From NCBI GenBank assembly GCA_045540715.1, contig JAZQHT010000009.1, positions 1 through 35,332 of the forward strand: a stretch of 35,332 bases of DNA. The letters run 5' to 3'. The notes below the pieces were generated by a model, which did not search any database, was not told the DNA's origin, and worked only from the letters and a program-made list of their open reading frames with translations. The DNA comes from UMGS1279 sp045540715. Lineage in GTDB: Bacteria; Bacillota; Clostridia; Oscillospirales; Acutalibacteraceae. Made by a program: the position numbers and the translations under genes. This document shows, piece by piece, positions 7,426-15,613 of the stretch (position 1 is its first letter; each line of letters begins with the position of its first letter).

Positions 7426-7971
7426 ATGTCAAGAATTGGTAAACAACCCATTGCGATTCCTGCAGGTGTTGAAGTTAAGGTTGACGGCAATACTGTTACC
7501 GTTAAAGGTCCAAAAGGCAGTTTAACTAATACCTTCCACAAGGATATCAAAATTGAATTAAACGATGGCGTTATCAACGTTACAAGACCTTCAGACGTTG
7601 CAGAACATCGTTCATTACACGGCTTAACCAGAACATTAATTAACAACATGGTAGTTGGTGTTTCTCAAGGTTATAGCAAAGAATTAGACGTTATGGGCGT
7701 TGGCTACCGTGTAGCTAAACAAGGAAAAGACTTAGTTATGAACTTAGGTTATTCACACCAAGTATTCGTTTCTGAAGAAGACGGCATCACTATCGACGTT
7801 CCAAACCCTAACAAAATCATCATTTCAGGTTGCGACAAACAGCGCGTAGGTCAATTCGCTGCTGAAGTTCGTGAAAAACGTCCACCAGAACCCTACAAGG
7901 GCAAAGGTATCAGATATACCGGCGAATATGTTCGTCATAAAGAAGGTAAAGCCGGTAAAGGTGCAAAATAA
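7426..7971 (+). CDS. rplF: 50S ribosomal protein L6
   Basis: L6 (181 aa) supports the sarcin-ricin loop region and subunit assembly. It contains two homologous L6 folds. The signature PPEPYKGKGIRYTGEYVRHK lies near the C-terminus. The start at 7426 is preceded by AAGGGGG (7410-7416) and gives the canonical MSRIGKQPIAIPAGV. A longer frame from 7405 would overlap rpsH and contains the ribosome site, so it was rejected. Confidence 0.97.
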   Translation: MSRIGKQPIAIPAGVEVKVDGNTVTVKGPKGSLTNTFHKDIKIELNDGVINVTRPSDVAEHRSLHGLTRTLINNMVVGVSQGYSKELDVMGVGYRVAKQGKDLVMNLGYSHQVFVSEEDGITIDVPNPNKIIISGCDKQRVGQFAAEVREKRPPEPYKGKGIRYTGEYVRHKEGKAGKGAK

Positions 7972-7989
7972 GAAAGGAGAGATTGAAAG

Positions 7990-8349
7990 ATGGTTAAGAT
8001 TAAAGATTCTAACAAAGCTCGTCTTACTCGCCATAAGAGAGTACGCGGTAAGATCAGCGGAACCCCTGAGATTCCAAGACTAAATGTTTTTCGCTCTCGT
8101 ACAAATATCTATGCACAAATTATTGACGACGTAAATGGTGTTACATTAGCAGCAGCCGCATCTAATGAAAAAGATTTTGGCGATGTTAAAGGTAACTGTG
8201 AAGCAGCTAAAAAAGTAGGTTTACTTGTTGCAGAACGTGCAATTGCTAAGAAAATCAAAACGGTTGTATTTGACCGTGGCGGTTATATTTATCAAGGTCG
8301 CGTTCAAGCATTAGCTGAAGGTGCCCGCGAGGGCGGCCTAGAATTCTAA
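7990..8349 (+). CDS. rplR: 50S ribosomal protein L18
   Basis: L18 (119 aa) binds 5S rRNA together with L5. The characteristic motifs are RHKRVRGKISGTPEIPRLNV near the N-terminus and VVFDRGGYIYQGRVQALAEG near the C-terminus. The length matches the family. AAAGGAGAG precedes the ATG. It lies between L6 and S5, as in the standard spc order. Confidence 0.98.
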   Translation: MVKIKDSNKARLTRHKRVRGKISGTPEIPRLNVFRSRTNIYAQIIDDVNGVTLAAAASNEKDFGDVKGNCEAAKKVGLLVAERAIAKKIKTVVFDRGGYIYQGRVQALAEGAREGGLEF

Positions 8350-8365
8350 GGAAGGAGAAAACATA

Positions 8366-8869
8366 ATGGCTACAGGAATTGACGCATCAGTTTTAGATTT
8401 AAAGGAACGCGTTGTTTCAATCAATCGTGTTTCTAAAACCGTTAAAGGCGGCCGAATTATGAAATTCTCCGCTTTAGTAGTTGTAGGTGACGGCAACGGA
8501 ATCATCGGCTTTGGTTTAGGCAAAGCTGGTGAAGTTCCCGAAGCTATCCGCAAAGGTATTGAAGACGCTAAAAAGAACCTTATTAAAGTACCTCTAAAAG
8601 GTACAACTATTCCTCACGAAGTTATCGGAGCATTCGGCGCTGGTCGTGTTTTATTAAAACCCGCAGCTCCCGGTACCGGTGTTATCGCTGGTGGCCCCGT
8701 TCGTGCCGTATTAGAAACCGTTGGTATTAAAGATATTCGTACCAAGGCTTTAAGGTCTAACAATCCTTGTAACGTAGTACGTGCAACAGTTCAAGGTCTT
8801 GCTTCTTTAAGAAGCGCTGAAGAAGTTGCTGCTACTCGTGGCAAGAGCGTTAAAGAAATTTTAGGTTAA
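8366..8869 (+). CDS. rpsE: 30S ribosomal protein S5
   Basis: S5 (167 aa) lies at the mRNA entry site and influences decoding accuracy. It shows the N-terminal double-stranded RNA-binding-like domain (ERVVSINRVSKTVKGGRIMKF) and the C-terminal ribosomal fold with GRVLLKPAAPGTGVIAGGPV. AAGGAGAAA precedes the ATG. Full family length, standard position. Confidence 0.98.
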   Translation: MATGIDASVLDLKERVVSINRVSKTVKGGRIMKFSALVVVGDGNGIIGFGLGKAGEVPEAIRKGIEDAKKNLIKVPLKGTTIPHEVIGAFGAGRVLLKPAAPGTGVIAGGPVRAVLETVGIKDIRTKALRSNNPCNVVRATVQGLASLRSAEEVAATRGKSVKEILG

Positions 8870-8882
8870 GGAGGAAGCAACA

Positions 8883-9074
8883 ATGGCAAAAAAAGCTTCT
8901 GAACTTAAAATCAAGTTGGTAAAAAGCCTTATCGGCGCAAAAGACAATCAAATTGCCACAGCTAAGGCATTAGGCCTTACAAAGGTTGGAAATGAAACCG
9001 TTCAGCCCGATAACGACGCTACCAACGGCAAAATTAAAACAATTATCCACCTTGTTGAGGTAACAAAAGCGTAA
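8883..9074 (+). CDS. rpmD: 50S ribosomal protein L30
   Basis: L30 (63 aa) is a small large-subunit protein. The conserved core LKIKLVKSLIGAKDNQIATA and LGLTKVGNETVQPDN matches the short bacterial form. GGAGGAA lies directly upstream. It lies between S5 and L15, the conserved spc operon order. Confidence 0.96.
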   Translation: MAKKASELKIKLVKSLIGAKDNQIATAKALGLTKVGNETVQPDNDATNGKIKTIIHLVEVTKA

Positions 9075-9092
9075 TCTAAGGAGGTGCGAACT

Positions 9093-9533
9093 ATGAAAAT
9101 TCATGAACTTTCTCCAGCAGCTGGATCTAATCAAGATGTAAAACGCATAGGAAGAGGACATGGTTCCGGTAATGGTAAAACAGCCGGTAAAGGCCATAAA
9201 GGCGCAAAAGCACGTTCCGGCCCAAATAAAAGAGCTGGTTTCGAAGGCGGTCAAATGCCTCTACAAAGACGTGTTCCAAAGCGCGGCTTTAACAATATAT
9301 TTGCTACAAGATATGCGGTACTTAACGTATCCGATCTTAACGTATTTGAAGAAGGCACAGTAGTTGATACTGAAGCTTTAAAATCTAAGGGTATTGTAAA
9401 GAAAACTTATGACGGTATTAAGGTTCTAGGTAACGGTGAAGTTACAAAGAAACTTACTGTAAAAGCTACTGCTTTTTCCGAGACAGCTAAGGCTAAAATC
9501 GAAGCTGCCGGTGGCACAGCTGAGGTGATCTAA
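9093..9533 (+). CDS. rplO: 50S ribosomal protein L15
   Basis: L15 (146 aa) is a late-assembly large-subunit protein with a long glycine- and basic-rich N-terminal extension that penetrates the rRNA (RIGRGHGSGNGKTAGKGHKG, residues about 19-38). The start at 9093 gives MKIHELSPAAGSN, the family N-terminus, and follows AAGGAGGT (9078-9085). The upstream GTG at 9084 lies inside that site. The stop is one base from the secY ATG. Confidence 0.96.
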   Translation: MKIHELSPAAGSNQDVKRIGRGHGSGNGKTAGKGHKGAKARSGPNKRAGFEGGQMPLQRRVPKRGFNNIFATRYAVLNVSDLNVFEEGTVVDTEALKSKGIVKKTYDGIKVLGNGEVTKKLTVKATAFSETAKAKIEAAGGTAEVI

Positions 9534-9534
9534 C

Positions 9535-10821
9535 ATGCTTGAAACAATTAAAAACGCATGGAGAGTTCCCGAAATTCGTAAAAAAGTATTCTTTACAATT
9601 TTCATCCTATTCATTTTCCGTTTAGGTGCAGTTATCCCGGTTCCTTTCGTAGATTTTATGAAATTAGCTGCTAACTCTGCAACAACAGGCGGAACAAATG
9701 ACTTTTTTAACTATCTATCAATATTAACCGGTGGCGGTTTAGAATATGGCGCTTTATTTGCAATGTCAGTAACACCATATATTAACGCATCGATTATTAT
9801 TCAACTTTTGACCGTAGCTATTCCTCCATTAGAAAGACTTTCTAAACAAGGTGAGGAAGGAAGAAAGAAATTAGCTCAAATTACAAGATATGCAACAGTT
9901 ATCTTAGGTTTAATTCAAGGTATCGCATATTATATTTGGTTAAATACTTCCGGTTACGTTACAGCAACAGGCGGCGTTAAAGTGTTTGCAGCATTTGTTA
10001 TTATATTAACATTAACTGCTGGTAGTGCACTTGTAATGTGGCTTGGCGAACAAATTGACGCTAAGGGTATTGGTAATGGTATTTCAATGCTATTATTCGC
10101 TGGTATTATTTCCAGAGCACCCGATGCATTTGCTATGTTATGGACTTATGCATTTAAATTAGGCAAATGGTTACCCGTACTTGCTATTATATTAATCTTC
10201 GTATTTATAGTAGTATTTATTGTATGGATGACAAATGCAGAACGCAGAATTCCTGTTCAATACGCAAAAAGAGTTGTTGGCAGAAAACAATATGGTGGTC
10301 AAAACACTCATATTCCCATTAAGGTTAATATGTCCGGTGTTTTACCAATCATCTTTGCAAGCAGTATTTTAATGCTTCCCACAATGCTTTTATCATTTAA
10401 CCTATTTGATGCAAATTCAACAATTGCAAAAGCATTACAATTGTTTAGCGTTCAAGGCGCATTTTATGCAATCATTTATTTCTTCCTAATTATAGGATTT
10501 GCTTATTTCTATACAACAATTCAGTACAACCCTGTTGAAATGGCAAACAACTTAAGAAAAAATGCGGGTGCAATCCCTGGCGTACGTCCCGGTAAGCCCA
10601 CATCTGATGCAATTGCAAGAATTCTTTCTCGTATTACCTTATTAGGTGCATTATTCTTAAGCGTTTTAGCTATTTTACCTATTTTCGTAGGCAACATTGG
10701 TGAACTCAACATTTCAATCGGTGGTACTTCGGTACTAATTATTGTAGGTGTTGCACTAGAACTAGTACAGAACCTAGAAAGCCAGTTAATGATGAGACAT
10801 TACAAAGGTTTCTTAGATTAG
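9535..10821 (+). CDS. secY: Protein translocase subunit SecY
   Basis: SecY (428 aa) is the central channel of the Sec translocon. The sequence shows about ten hydrophobic transmembrane segments. The family hallmarks are FRLGAVIPVPFVD in the first segment, TPYINASIIIQLL, and the cytosolic-loop region around TNAERRIPVQYAKRVVGRKQYGG. The C-terminus LESQLMMRHYKGFLD is complete. It starts one base after rplO, and its GAGGTGATC site is inside rplO, so translation is coupled. Confidence 0.98.
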   Translation: MLETIKNAWRVPEIRKKVFFTIFILFIFRLGAVIPVPFVDFMKLAANSATTGGTNDFFNYLSILTGGGLEYGALFAMSVTPYINASIIIQLLTVAIPPLERLSKQGEEGRKKLAQITRYATVILGLIQGIAYYIWLNTSGYVTATGGVKVFAAFVIILTLTAGSALVMWLGEQIDAKGIGNGISMLLFAGIISRAPDAFAMLWTYAFKLGKWLPVLAIILIFVFIVVFIVWMTNAERRIPVQYAKRVVGRKQYGGQNTHIPIKVNMSGVLPIIFASSILMLPTMLLSFNLFDANSTIAKALQLFSVQGAFYAIIYFFLIIGFAYFYTTIQYNPVEMANNLRKNAGAIPGVRPGKPTSDAIARILSRITLLGALFLSVLAILPIFVGNIGELNISIGGTSVLIIVGVALELVQNLESQLMMRHYKGFLD

Positions 10822-10829
10822 GTGAATAT

Positions 10830-11462
10830 ATGAAATTAATTTTATTAGGAGCTCCGGGTGCCGGCAAAGGCACCCAAGCAGAGCTTATTTGTGAAAAGCT
10901 TAATATACCCGCAATATCAACCGGTAACATTATTCGCGAAGCGATGAAACAAGGTACAGAGATGGGTAAAAAAGCAAAAGAACGTGTTGATGCAGGACAA
11001 CTTGTCCCAGACGAAGTTGTGATTGGCATCATCAAAGAAAGATTATCTCAAGATGACTGCAAGGGCGGCTTCATTTTAGACGGTTTTCCAAGAACTATTC
11101 CTCAAGCAGAGGCTTTAGATACAATGGGAATCGAAATAGATACAGTTTTATCTATTGAAGTTGCTGACGAAGATATTATTCGTCGTATGTCCGGCAGAAG
11201 GGTTTGTCCCGACTGTGGAGCAAGTTATCATATTGAGTATAAAAAACCCGCAGTAGAAGGTATTTGTAACAGTTGCGGTGCTTCGCTTATCATCCGTAAG
11301 GACGATAAACCTGAAACAGTTTTAGATAGACTTAACGTTTATCACGAGCAAACTGAACCTTTAAAAGCATTTTATAATGCAAAAGGTAAACTCGTAACAG
11401 TTGAAGGTCAAGAAGAACTTAAAGACACTACAAAACTTACCTTTGCGGCATTGGGTATATAA
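10830..11462 (+). CDS. adk: Adenylate kinase, zinc-containing LID form
   Basis: Adenylate kinase (210 aa) interconverts ATP, AMP and ADP in the cytosol. The P-loop GAPGAGKGT spans residues 7-15, and LDGFPRT (83-89) is the AMP-binding signature. The LID domain carries four cysteines, C126, C129, C146 and C149, which form the structural zinc site seen in Gram-positive enzymes. The position after secY is typical of Firmicutes. The ribosome site (AGGTG) is modest. Confidence 0.98.
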   Translation: MKLILLGAPGAGKGTQAELICEKLNIPAISTGNIIREAMKQGTEMGKKAKERVDAGQLVPDEVVIGIIKERLSQDDCKGGFILDGFPRTIPQAEALDTMGIEIDTVLSIEVADEDIIRRMSGRRVCPDCGASYHIEYKKPAVEGICNSCGASLIIRKDDKPETVLDRLNVYHEQTEPLKAFYNAKGKLVTVEGQEELKDTTKLTFAALGI

Positions 11463-11464
11463 TT

Positions 11465-12217
11465 ATGATTATACTCAAAACCGGTCGCGAGCTTAAAATA
11501 ATGCGTGAAGCTTGCAGAATATCGGCCGGAGCATTAAAGCTGATAGGCAGTGCGGTAGAGCCCGGTGTAACAACCGCCGAGCTTGACCGATTAGCTGAAA
11601 AGTATATTTTATCGCAGGGTGCAAAACCCAACTTTAAAAATTACCAAGGCTATCCAGCTACCGCATGCATATCTATAAATAACGAGGTAATTCACGGCAT
11701 ACCGAGTAAGTCCCGAGTAATCAAGGAAGGCGATATAGTAAGCGTTGACCTTGGTGCAGTATTTAATGGTTATCACGGAGATAACGCCGCAACTTTCGCA
11801 GCAGGCAGCATTTCACCTGAAGCGAAGCGGCTGATGGACGTAACCAAAGAAAGCCTTTACGAAGGTATTAAAATGGCAGTCCATGGCGGCAGAATCGGTG
11901 ATATAGGAAATGCTATCGGGAGATATGTCGAGGAACGTGGTTATTCGGTGGTACGCCAGTTTGTCGGCCACGGAATAGGCACGAGCCTGCACGAAGCACC
12001 GGAGGTACCAAACTTTGGTATAGCCGGACGAGGTGTTCGTTTAGTAAATGGAATGACATTAGCAATTGAACCAATGGTTAATGCCGGCGGTTTTGATGTT
12101 AAAATTCTTCCTGATAAATGGACGGTAGTAACAGCCGACGGTTCTTTGTCAGCTCATTTCGAGCATACAATAGCCATAACACCGGACGGTCCTAAAATAT
12201 TGACCATAGCCGATTAA
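11465..12217 (+). CDS. map: Methionine aminopeptidase, type I
   Basis: This 250-aa enzyme removes the initiator methionine from nascent proteins and uses a dinuclear metal centre. The expected ligand regions are SVDLGAVFNGYHGDNAATF (two Asp), FVGHGIGTSLHEAPEVPNF (His), LAIEPM (Glu) and AHFEHTIAIT (Glu). The gene begins two bases after the adk stop and has no strong ribosome site, so coupling to adk translation is likely. It has no N-terminal zinc-finger extension. Confidence 0.97.
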   Translation: MIILKTGRELKIMREACRISAGALKLIGSAVEPGVTTAELDRLAEKYILSQGAKPNFKNYQGYPATACISINNEVIHGIPSKSRVIKEGDIVSVDLGAVFNGYHGDNAATFAAGSISPEAKRLMDVTKESLYEGIKMAVHGGRIGDIGNAIGRYVEERGYSVVRQFVGHGIGTSLHEAPEVPNFGIAGRGVRLVNGMTLAIEPMVNAGGFDVKILPDKWTVVTADGSLSAHFEHTIAITPDGPKILTIAD

Positions 12218-12272
12218 ATGGCAAGAACTGAACTGAAACCTAAATTTTAAATAAACGAATGGAGGCAATTAT

Positions 12273-12491
12273 ATGTCTAAAGAAGATATGATCGAACTCG
12301 AAGGCACCGTGCTTGAAACTATGCCTAACGCAATGTTTAAGGTTGAGATCCCTGGCGGTCACACAATACTTGCTCACATTTCCGGTAAATTACGTATGAA
12401 TTTTATTCGTATCTTACCCGGAGACAAAGTAACCGTAGAGATGTCACCATACGATCTAACAAAAGGACGCATTACTTGGCGTTCAAAATAA
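12273..12491 (+). CDS. infA: Translation initiation factor IF-1
   Basis: IF-1 (72 aa) is an S1/OB-fold protein that blocks the A site during initiation. The sequence MSKEDMIELEGTVLETMPNAMFKVEI and the C-terminal SPYDLTKGRITWR are nearly invariant in Firmicutes. GGAGG precedes the ATG. A KOW-domain gene often found between map and infA in Clostridia is absent. The 55-nt gap holds only a 10-codon open frame. Confidence 0.98.
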   Translation: MSKEDMIELEGTVLETMPNAMFKVEIPGGHTILAHISGKLRMNFIRILPGDKVTVEMSPYDLTKGRITWRSK

Positions 12492-12507
12492 AGGAGGCAC
12501 ATTAAAA

Positions 12508-12621
12508 ATGAAAGTCAGACCTTCTGTAAAGAAAATTTGTGAAAAGTGCAAAGTAATCAAACGTAAGGGTAAAATCATGGTTATCTGTGAAAACCCAAAA
12601 CACAAACAGCGTCAGGGTTAA
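12508..12621 (+). CDS. rpmJ: 50S ribosomal protein L36, zinc form
   Basis: L36 (37 aa) is the smallest large-subunit protein. The translation begins MKVRPSVKKICEKCKVIKRK and ends ENPKHKQRQG. The zinc ligands C11, C14, C27 and H32 are all present, so this is the zinc-binding paralogue. AAGGAGG (12491-12497) precedes the ATG. It lies between infA and rpsM, as in most Firmicutes. Confidence 0.97.
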   Translation: MKVRPSVKKICEKCKVIKRKGKIMVICENPKHKQRQG

Positions 12622-12654
12622 TCCCTAAAATTATGAAGTGAGGTGCATTTATAA

Positions 12655-13023
12655 ATGGCACGTATAGCCGGTGTTGACCTACCAAACGAAAAAAGAGTTG
12701 AAATTGGCTTAACTTATATTTTCGGTATAGGTCTTACAACCTCAAAGAAAATCTTAGCTGAAACAGGCATCAACCCTGATATTAGAGTTAAAGATTTAAC
12801 TGAGGATGACATTTCAAAACTTCGTGATTACATTGAAAAGAATCTTGAAGTAGAGGGTGACAGACGTCGCTCAATCGCATTTGATATTAAACGTTTAATC
12901 GAAATTGGCAGTTATCGCGGTTTAAGACACCGTAAAGGTTTACCTGTTCGTGGTCAACGTTCCAAAACAAACGCAAGAACACGTAAAGGTCCTAAAAAGA
13001 CAATTGCTAATAAGAAGAAATAA
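12655..13023 (+). CDS. rpsM: 30S ribosomal protein S13
   Basis: S13 (122 aa) sits in the head of the small subunit and forms bridges to the large subunit and P-site tRNA. The N-terminus MARIAGVDLPNEKRVEIGLTYIF contains the helix-two-turn-helix region, and the basic tail RHRKGLPVRGQRSKTNARTRKGP is conserved. AGTGAGGTG lies upstream. It opens the alpha-operon portion of the cluster. Confidence 0.98.
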   Translation: MARIAGVDLPNEKRVEIGLTYIFGIGLTTSKKILAETGINPDIRVKDLTEDDISKLRDYIEKNLEVEGDRRRSIAFDIKRLIEIGSYRGLRHRKGLPVRGQRSKTNARTRKGPKKTIANKKK

Positions 13024-13041
13024 GCGGGGAGGAGTTAAATA

Positions 13042-13434
13042 ATGGCACAAAAAAAAGGTACGACCCGCAGGCGTCGTGAGAAAAAGAACATTGAACGTGG
13101 TGCTGCTCATATTCAATCCACTTTCAATAATACCATTGTTACTATTACCGACATTAACGGAAACGCACTATCTTGGGCATCTGCCGGTGAATTAGGCTTC
13201 CGCGGTAGCAGAAAGTCCACCCCCTTTGCTGCACAAAGCGCTGCAGAAACAGCAGCTAAAGCAGCTATGGAACACGGACTAAAAACTGTTGAAGTTTACG
13301 TAAAAGGCCCCGGTACAGGTCGTGAAGCAGCAATCCGCGCATTACAAACTGCAGGTTTAGAAGTTAACATGATTAAAGACGTAACTCCTATTCCTCACAA
13401 CGGTTGCCGCCCGCCCAAAAGACGTCGTGTATAA
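13042..13434 (+). CDS. rpsK: 30S ribosomal protein S11
   Basis: S11 (130 aa) lies in the platform near the mRNA exit and E site. The landmarks are GAAHIQSTFNNTIVTITDINGN, GPGTGREAAIRALQ and the C-terminal DVTPIPHNGCRPPKRRRV. The C-terminal NG motif is the known isoaspartate-prone site. GGGGAGGAG lies upstream. Complete and in canonical position. Confidence 0.98.
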   Translation: MAQKKGTTRRRREKKNIERGAAHIQSTFNNTIVTITDINGNALSWASAGELGFRGSRKSTPFAAQSAAETAAKAAMEHGLKTVEVYVKGPGTGREAAIRALQTAGLEVNMIKDVTPIPHNGCRPPKRRRV

Positions 13435-13453
13435 TTTGGAGGTGTAACGAAAA

Positions 13454-14080
13454 ATGGCTAGATATACTGGTGCAGTATGCAGATTATGCCGCAGAGAAGG
13501 CCAAAAGCTTTTCTTAAAAGGCGAACGCTGCTATTCTGAAAAATGTTCATTAAACCAAAGAGCTTACGCACCCGGCCAACACGGTCAAGGTCGTAAGAAA
13601 TCTTCTGAATACGGTCTACAGCTACGCGCAAAGCAAAGAGCAAGACGTTTCTATGGTGTAAACGAAAAACAATTCGCACACTATTTTGAAATTGCTGAAC
13701 GTAAACAAGGCGTTACAGGTGAAAATCTATTACAAATCTTAGAAAGCCGCCTAGATAACGTTGTTTACAGAACAGGTTTTGCATCTTCTCGTGCAGAAGC
13801 AAGACAATTAGTTGGCCACGGCCACTTTGAAGTTAACGGTCATCGCGTTGATATCGCTTCTTACAGATTATCTGCTGGCGATGTTATCACAGTTTGCGAA
13901 AAATCAAGAACAAGCGAAAAGATTAAGTCAGTTATGGAAGCAAACGCTTCTAGACCTTTCCCAGCTTGGTGCGACGTTAACCATGAAACATTCACCGTTA
14001 AGGTTGTAAACCTACCAGAGCGCGACCAAATCGATGCTCCTGTTGATATGCAACCCATCGTTGAATTCTATTCAAAATAA
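13454..14080 (+). CDS. rpsD: 30S ribosomal protein S4, four-cysteine form
   Basis: S4 (208 aa) nucleates assembly of the 5' domain of 16S rRNA. Its N-terminal domain has C9, C12, C26 and C31, the zinc-binding set found in some bacterial S4 proteins. An S4/RNA-binding domain follows (LESRLDNVVYRTGFASSRAEARQLVGHGHF-like, from about residue 97). In Escherichia coli S4 represses the alpha operon. The 81-nt spacer to rpoA carries two hairpins. Confidence 0.97.
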   Translation: MARYTGAVCRLCRREGQKLFLKGERCYSEKCSLNQRAYAPGQHGQGRKKSSEYGLQLRAKQRARRFYGVNEKQFAHYFEIAERKQGVTGENLLQILESRLDNVVYRTGFASSRAEARQLVGHGHFEVNGHRVDIASYRLSAGDVITVCEKSRTSEKIKSVMEANASRPFPAWCDVNHETFTVKVVNLPERDQIDAPVDMQPIVEFYSK

Positions 14081-14096
14081 TAAACACATTATTTTG

Positions 14097-14143
14097 GTTT
14101 TATCTTACCGCACAAAGATAAAACTAACACTAATTTAAAGTGT
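14097..14143 (+). promoter_or_regulatory. Two tandem hairpins between rpsD and rpoA
   Basis: A perfect 10-bp inverted repeat (14097-14106 with 14115-14124, 8-nt loop) is followed by a smaller one (14127-14131 with 14139-14143). There is no U-run after the first stem, so it is not a standard terminator. A role in RNA processing, stability or control of rpoA relative to the ribosomal genes is possible but not shown. Confidence 0.4.
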
Positions 14144-14161
14144 GGAGAAAAGGAGCTTTAT

Positions 14162-15109
14162 ATGATAGAGATTGAAACACCAATTTTGGAAACGGTTGAA
14201 ATTTCTCCCGAAGACAATTATGGTAAGTTCACACTTAAGCCCTTAGAAAGCGGTTACGGTACAACCTTAGGTAACAGCTTAAGAAGAGTTTTACTTTCTT
14301 CTTTACCAGGCGTTGCAGTTACATCTGTTAAAATTGACGGTGTACTACACGAGTTTTCAACAATTGAAGGCGTAAAAGAAGATGTTACAGAAATTATTCT
14401 TAACATTAAAGGTCTTACCGCGAAATTGCATAGCAACGGTCCTAAAACTGTTTATATTGAAGCAGAAGGTCCTTGTGTTGTAACTGCAGGTTCGATTAAA
14501 GCCGATTCAGAAGTTGAAATTCTTGATAAAGATCTTTACATTGCCGAATTAACAGAAGGCGGCAAACTATTTATGGAAATTAATCTTGACCATGGTCGTG
14601 GTTACGTTTCTGCTGAAGCAAACAAACCCGAACAAACCATAGCAGGTTTAATTCCGGTTGATAGTATCTTTACCCCTGTAAAGAGAGTAAAGTTCGATGT
14701 TGAAGATACCCGTAAAGAACAGATTACAGATTACAATTGCTTAACTCTTGAAATCTGGACAGACGGAACAATTACAGCCAAAGAAGCAGTGTCTTTATCT
14801 GCAAAAATTCTTATTGAGCACTTAAAACTATTTGTTGACCTATCTGACAAAACTGATAGCGTTGAAATTATGGTTGAAAAGGGTGACAGCGGTAAAGAAA
14901 AGAATTTAGAGAAGACAATTGAAGAATTAGATCTTTCCGTTAGAAGCTTTAACTGCTTAAAGAGAGCACAAATAAACACTGTTGAAGACCTTATCAGCAA
15001 AACTGAAGAAGAAATGATGAAGGTTAGAAACCTTGGCAGAAAGTCCCTTGAAGAAGTTATACAAAAACTTGAATCTTTAGGATTTACACTTTCTAAAGGC
15101 GACGAATAA
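14162..15109 (+). CDS. rpoA: DNA-directed RNA polymerase subunit alpha
   Basis: The alpha subunit (315 aa) dimerises to scaffold RNA polymerase. The N-terminal domain (about residues 1-230) includes GYGTTLGNSLRRVLLSSLPG and the GRGYVSAEANK segment. An acidic linker follows, then the C-terminal domain (from about 248) with LDLSVRSFNCLKRAQINTV and the RNLGRKSLEEV motif that contacts UP elements and activators. AAAGGAG precedes the ATG. Length and domain order are standard. Confidence 0.98.
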   Translation: MIEIETPILETVEISPEDNYGKFTLKPLESGYGTTLGNSLRRVLLSSLPGVAVTSVKIDGVLHEFSTIEGVKEDVTEIILNIKGLTAKLHSNGPKTVYIEAEGPCVVTAGSIKADSEVEILDKDLYIAELTEGGKLFMEINLDHGRGYVSAEANKPEQTIAGLIPVDSIFTPVKRVKFDVEDTRKEQITDYNCLTLEIWTDGTITAKEAVSLSAKILIEHLKLFVDLSDKTDSVEIMVEKGDSGKEKNLEKTIEELDLSVRSFNCLKRAQINTVEDLISKTEEEMMKVRNLGRKSLEEVIQKLESLGFTLSKGDE

Positions 15110-15140
15110 TTTTTGAATTACCATTAAGGAGTGAAATATT

Positions 15141-15482
15141 ATGGCAGGTACCAGAAAACTCGGCCGCGCAACAGACAGCCGTACAGCTATGCTTCGTGCA
15201 ATGGTTACTTTCTTACTTGAAAACGGTAAAATTGAAACCACTTTAACACGTGCTAAAGAAGTTCGCGCTTTAACCGAGAAATATATTACACTCGCTAAAG
15301 ATAGCAGCCTTCACAATAAAAGACAGGCTATGGCATTTATCACTAAAGAAGCAGTTGTTAAAAAATTATTTGACGAAGTTGCTCCTAAATATGCTGAAAG
15401 AAACGGCGGTTATACCAGAATAACAAAAATCGGTCCTCGTAGAGGCGATGCCGCTGAAATGGCTATCATCGAGTTGGTTTAA
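15141..15482 (+). CDS. rplQ: 50S ribosomal protein L17
   Basis: L17 (113 aa) lies near the tunnel exit. The conserved start MAGTRKLGRATDSRTAMLRAM and the C-terminal GGYTRITKIGPRRGDAAEMAIIELV are complete. It is the last gene of the 31-gene ribosomal operon and is followed within 20 nt by a strong terminator. The ecf transporter, truA, rplM and rpsI genes that follow in many Firmicutes are not here. Confidence 0.98.
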   Translation: MAGTRKLGRATDSRTAMLRAMVTFLLENGKIETTLTRAKEVRALTEKYITLAKDSSLHNKRQAMAFITKEAVVKKLFDEVAPKYAERNGGYTRITKIGPRRGDAAEMAIIELV

Positions 15483-15500
15483 TTTATAAACCGTAATTTT

Positions 15501-15556
15501 ACAGCATATAGTGTCGTATCTGAAAAATCGGATACCGCACTATATGCTGTTTTTAT
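15501..15556 (+). terminator. Terminator of the ribosomal operon
   Basis: A 13-bp perfect outer stem (15501-15513 with 15538-15550) is extended by an inner 5-bp stem (15516-15520 with 15531-15535). A T-rich run starts at 15551. This is a strong intrinsic terminator separating rplQ from the downstream ku-lig module. Confidence 0.92.
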
Positions 15557-15613
15557 TTATATTTTAATTTTTAAGGGGGAAAATAACTTAAAATATTAAA
15601 AGGAGTGTAAAAT

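Noticed and set aside
12218..12250. 10-codon open frame directly after the map stop
   Set aside because: No ribosome site and no recognisable product. It may be a remnant of the KOW gene often found here, but nothing supports this.
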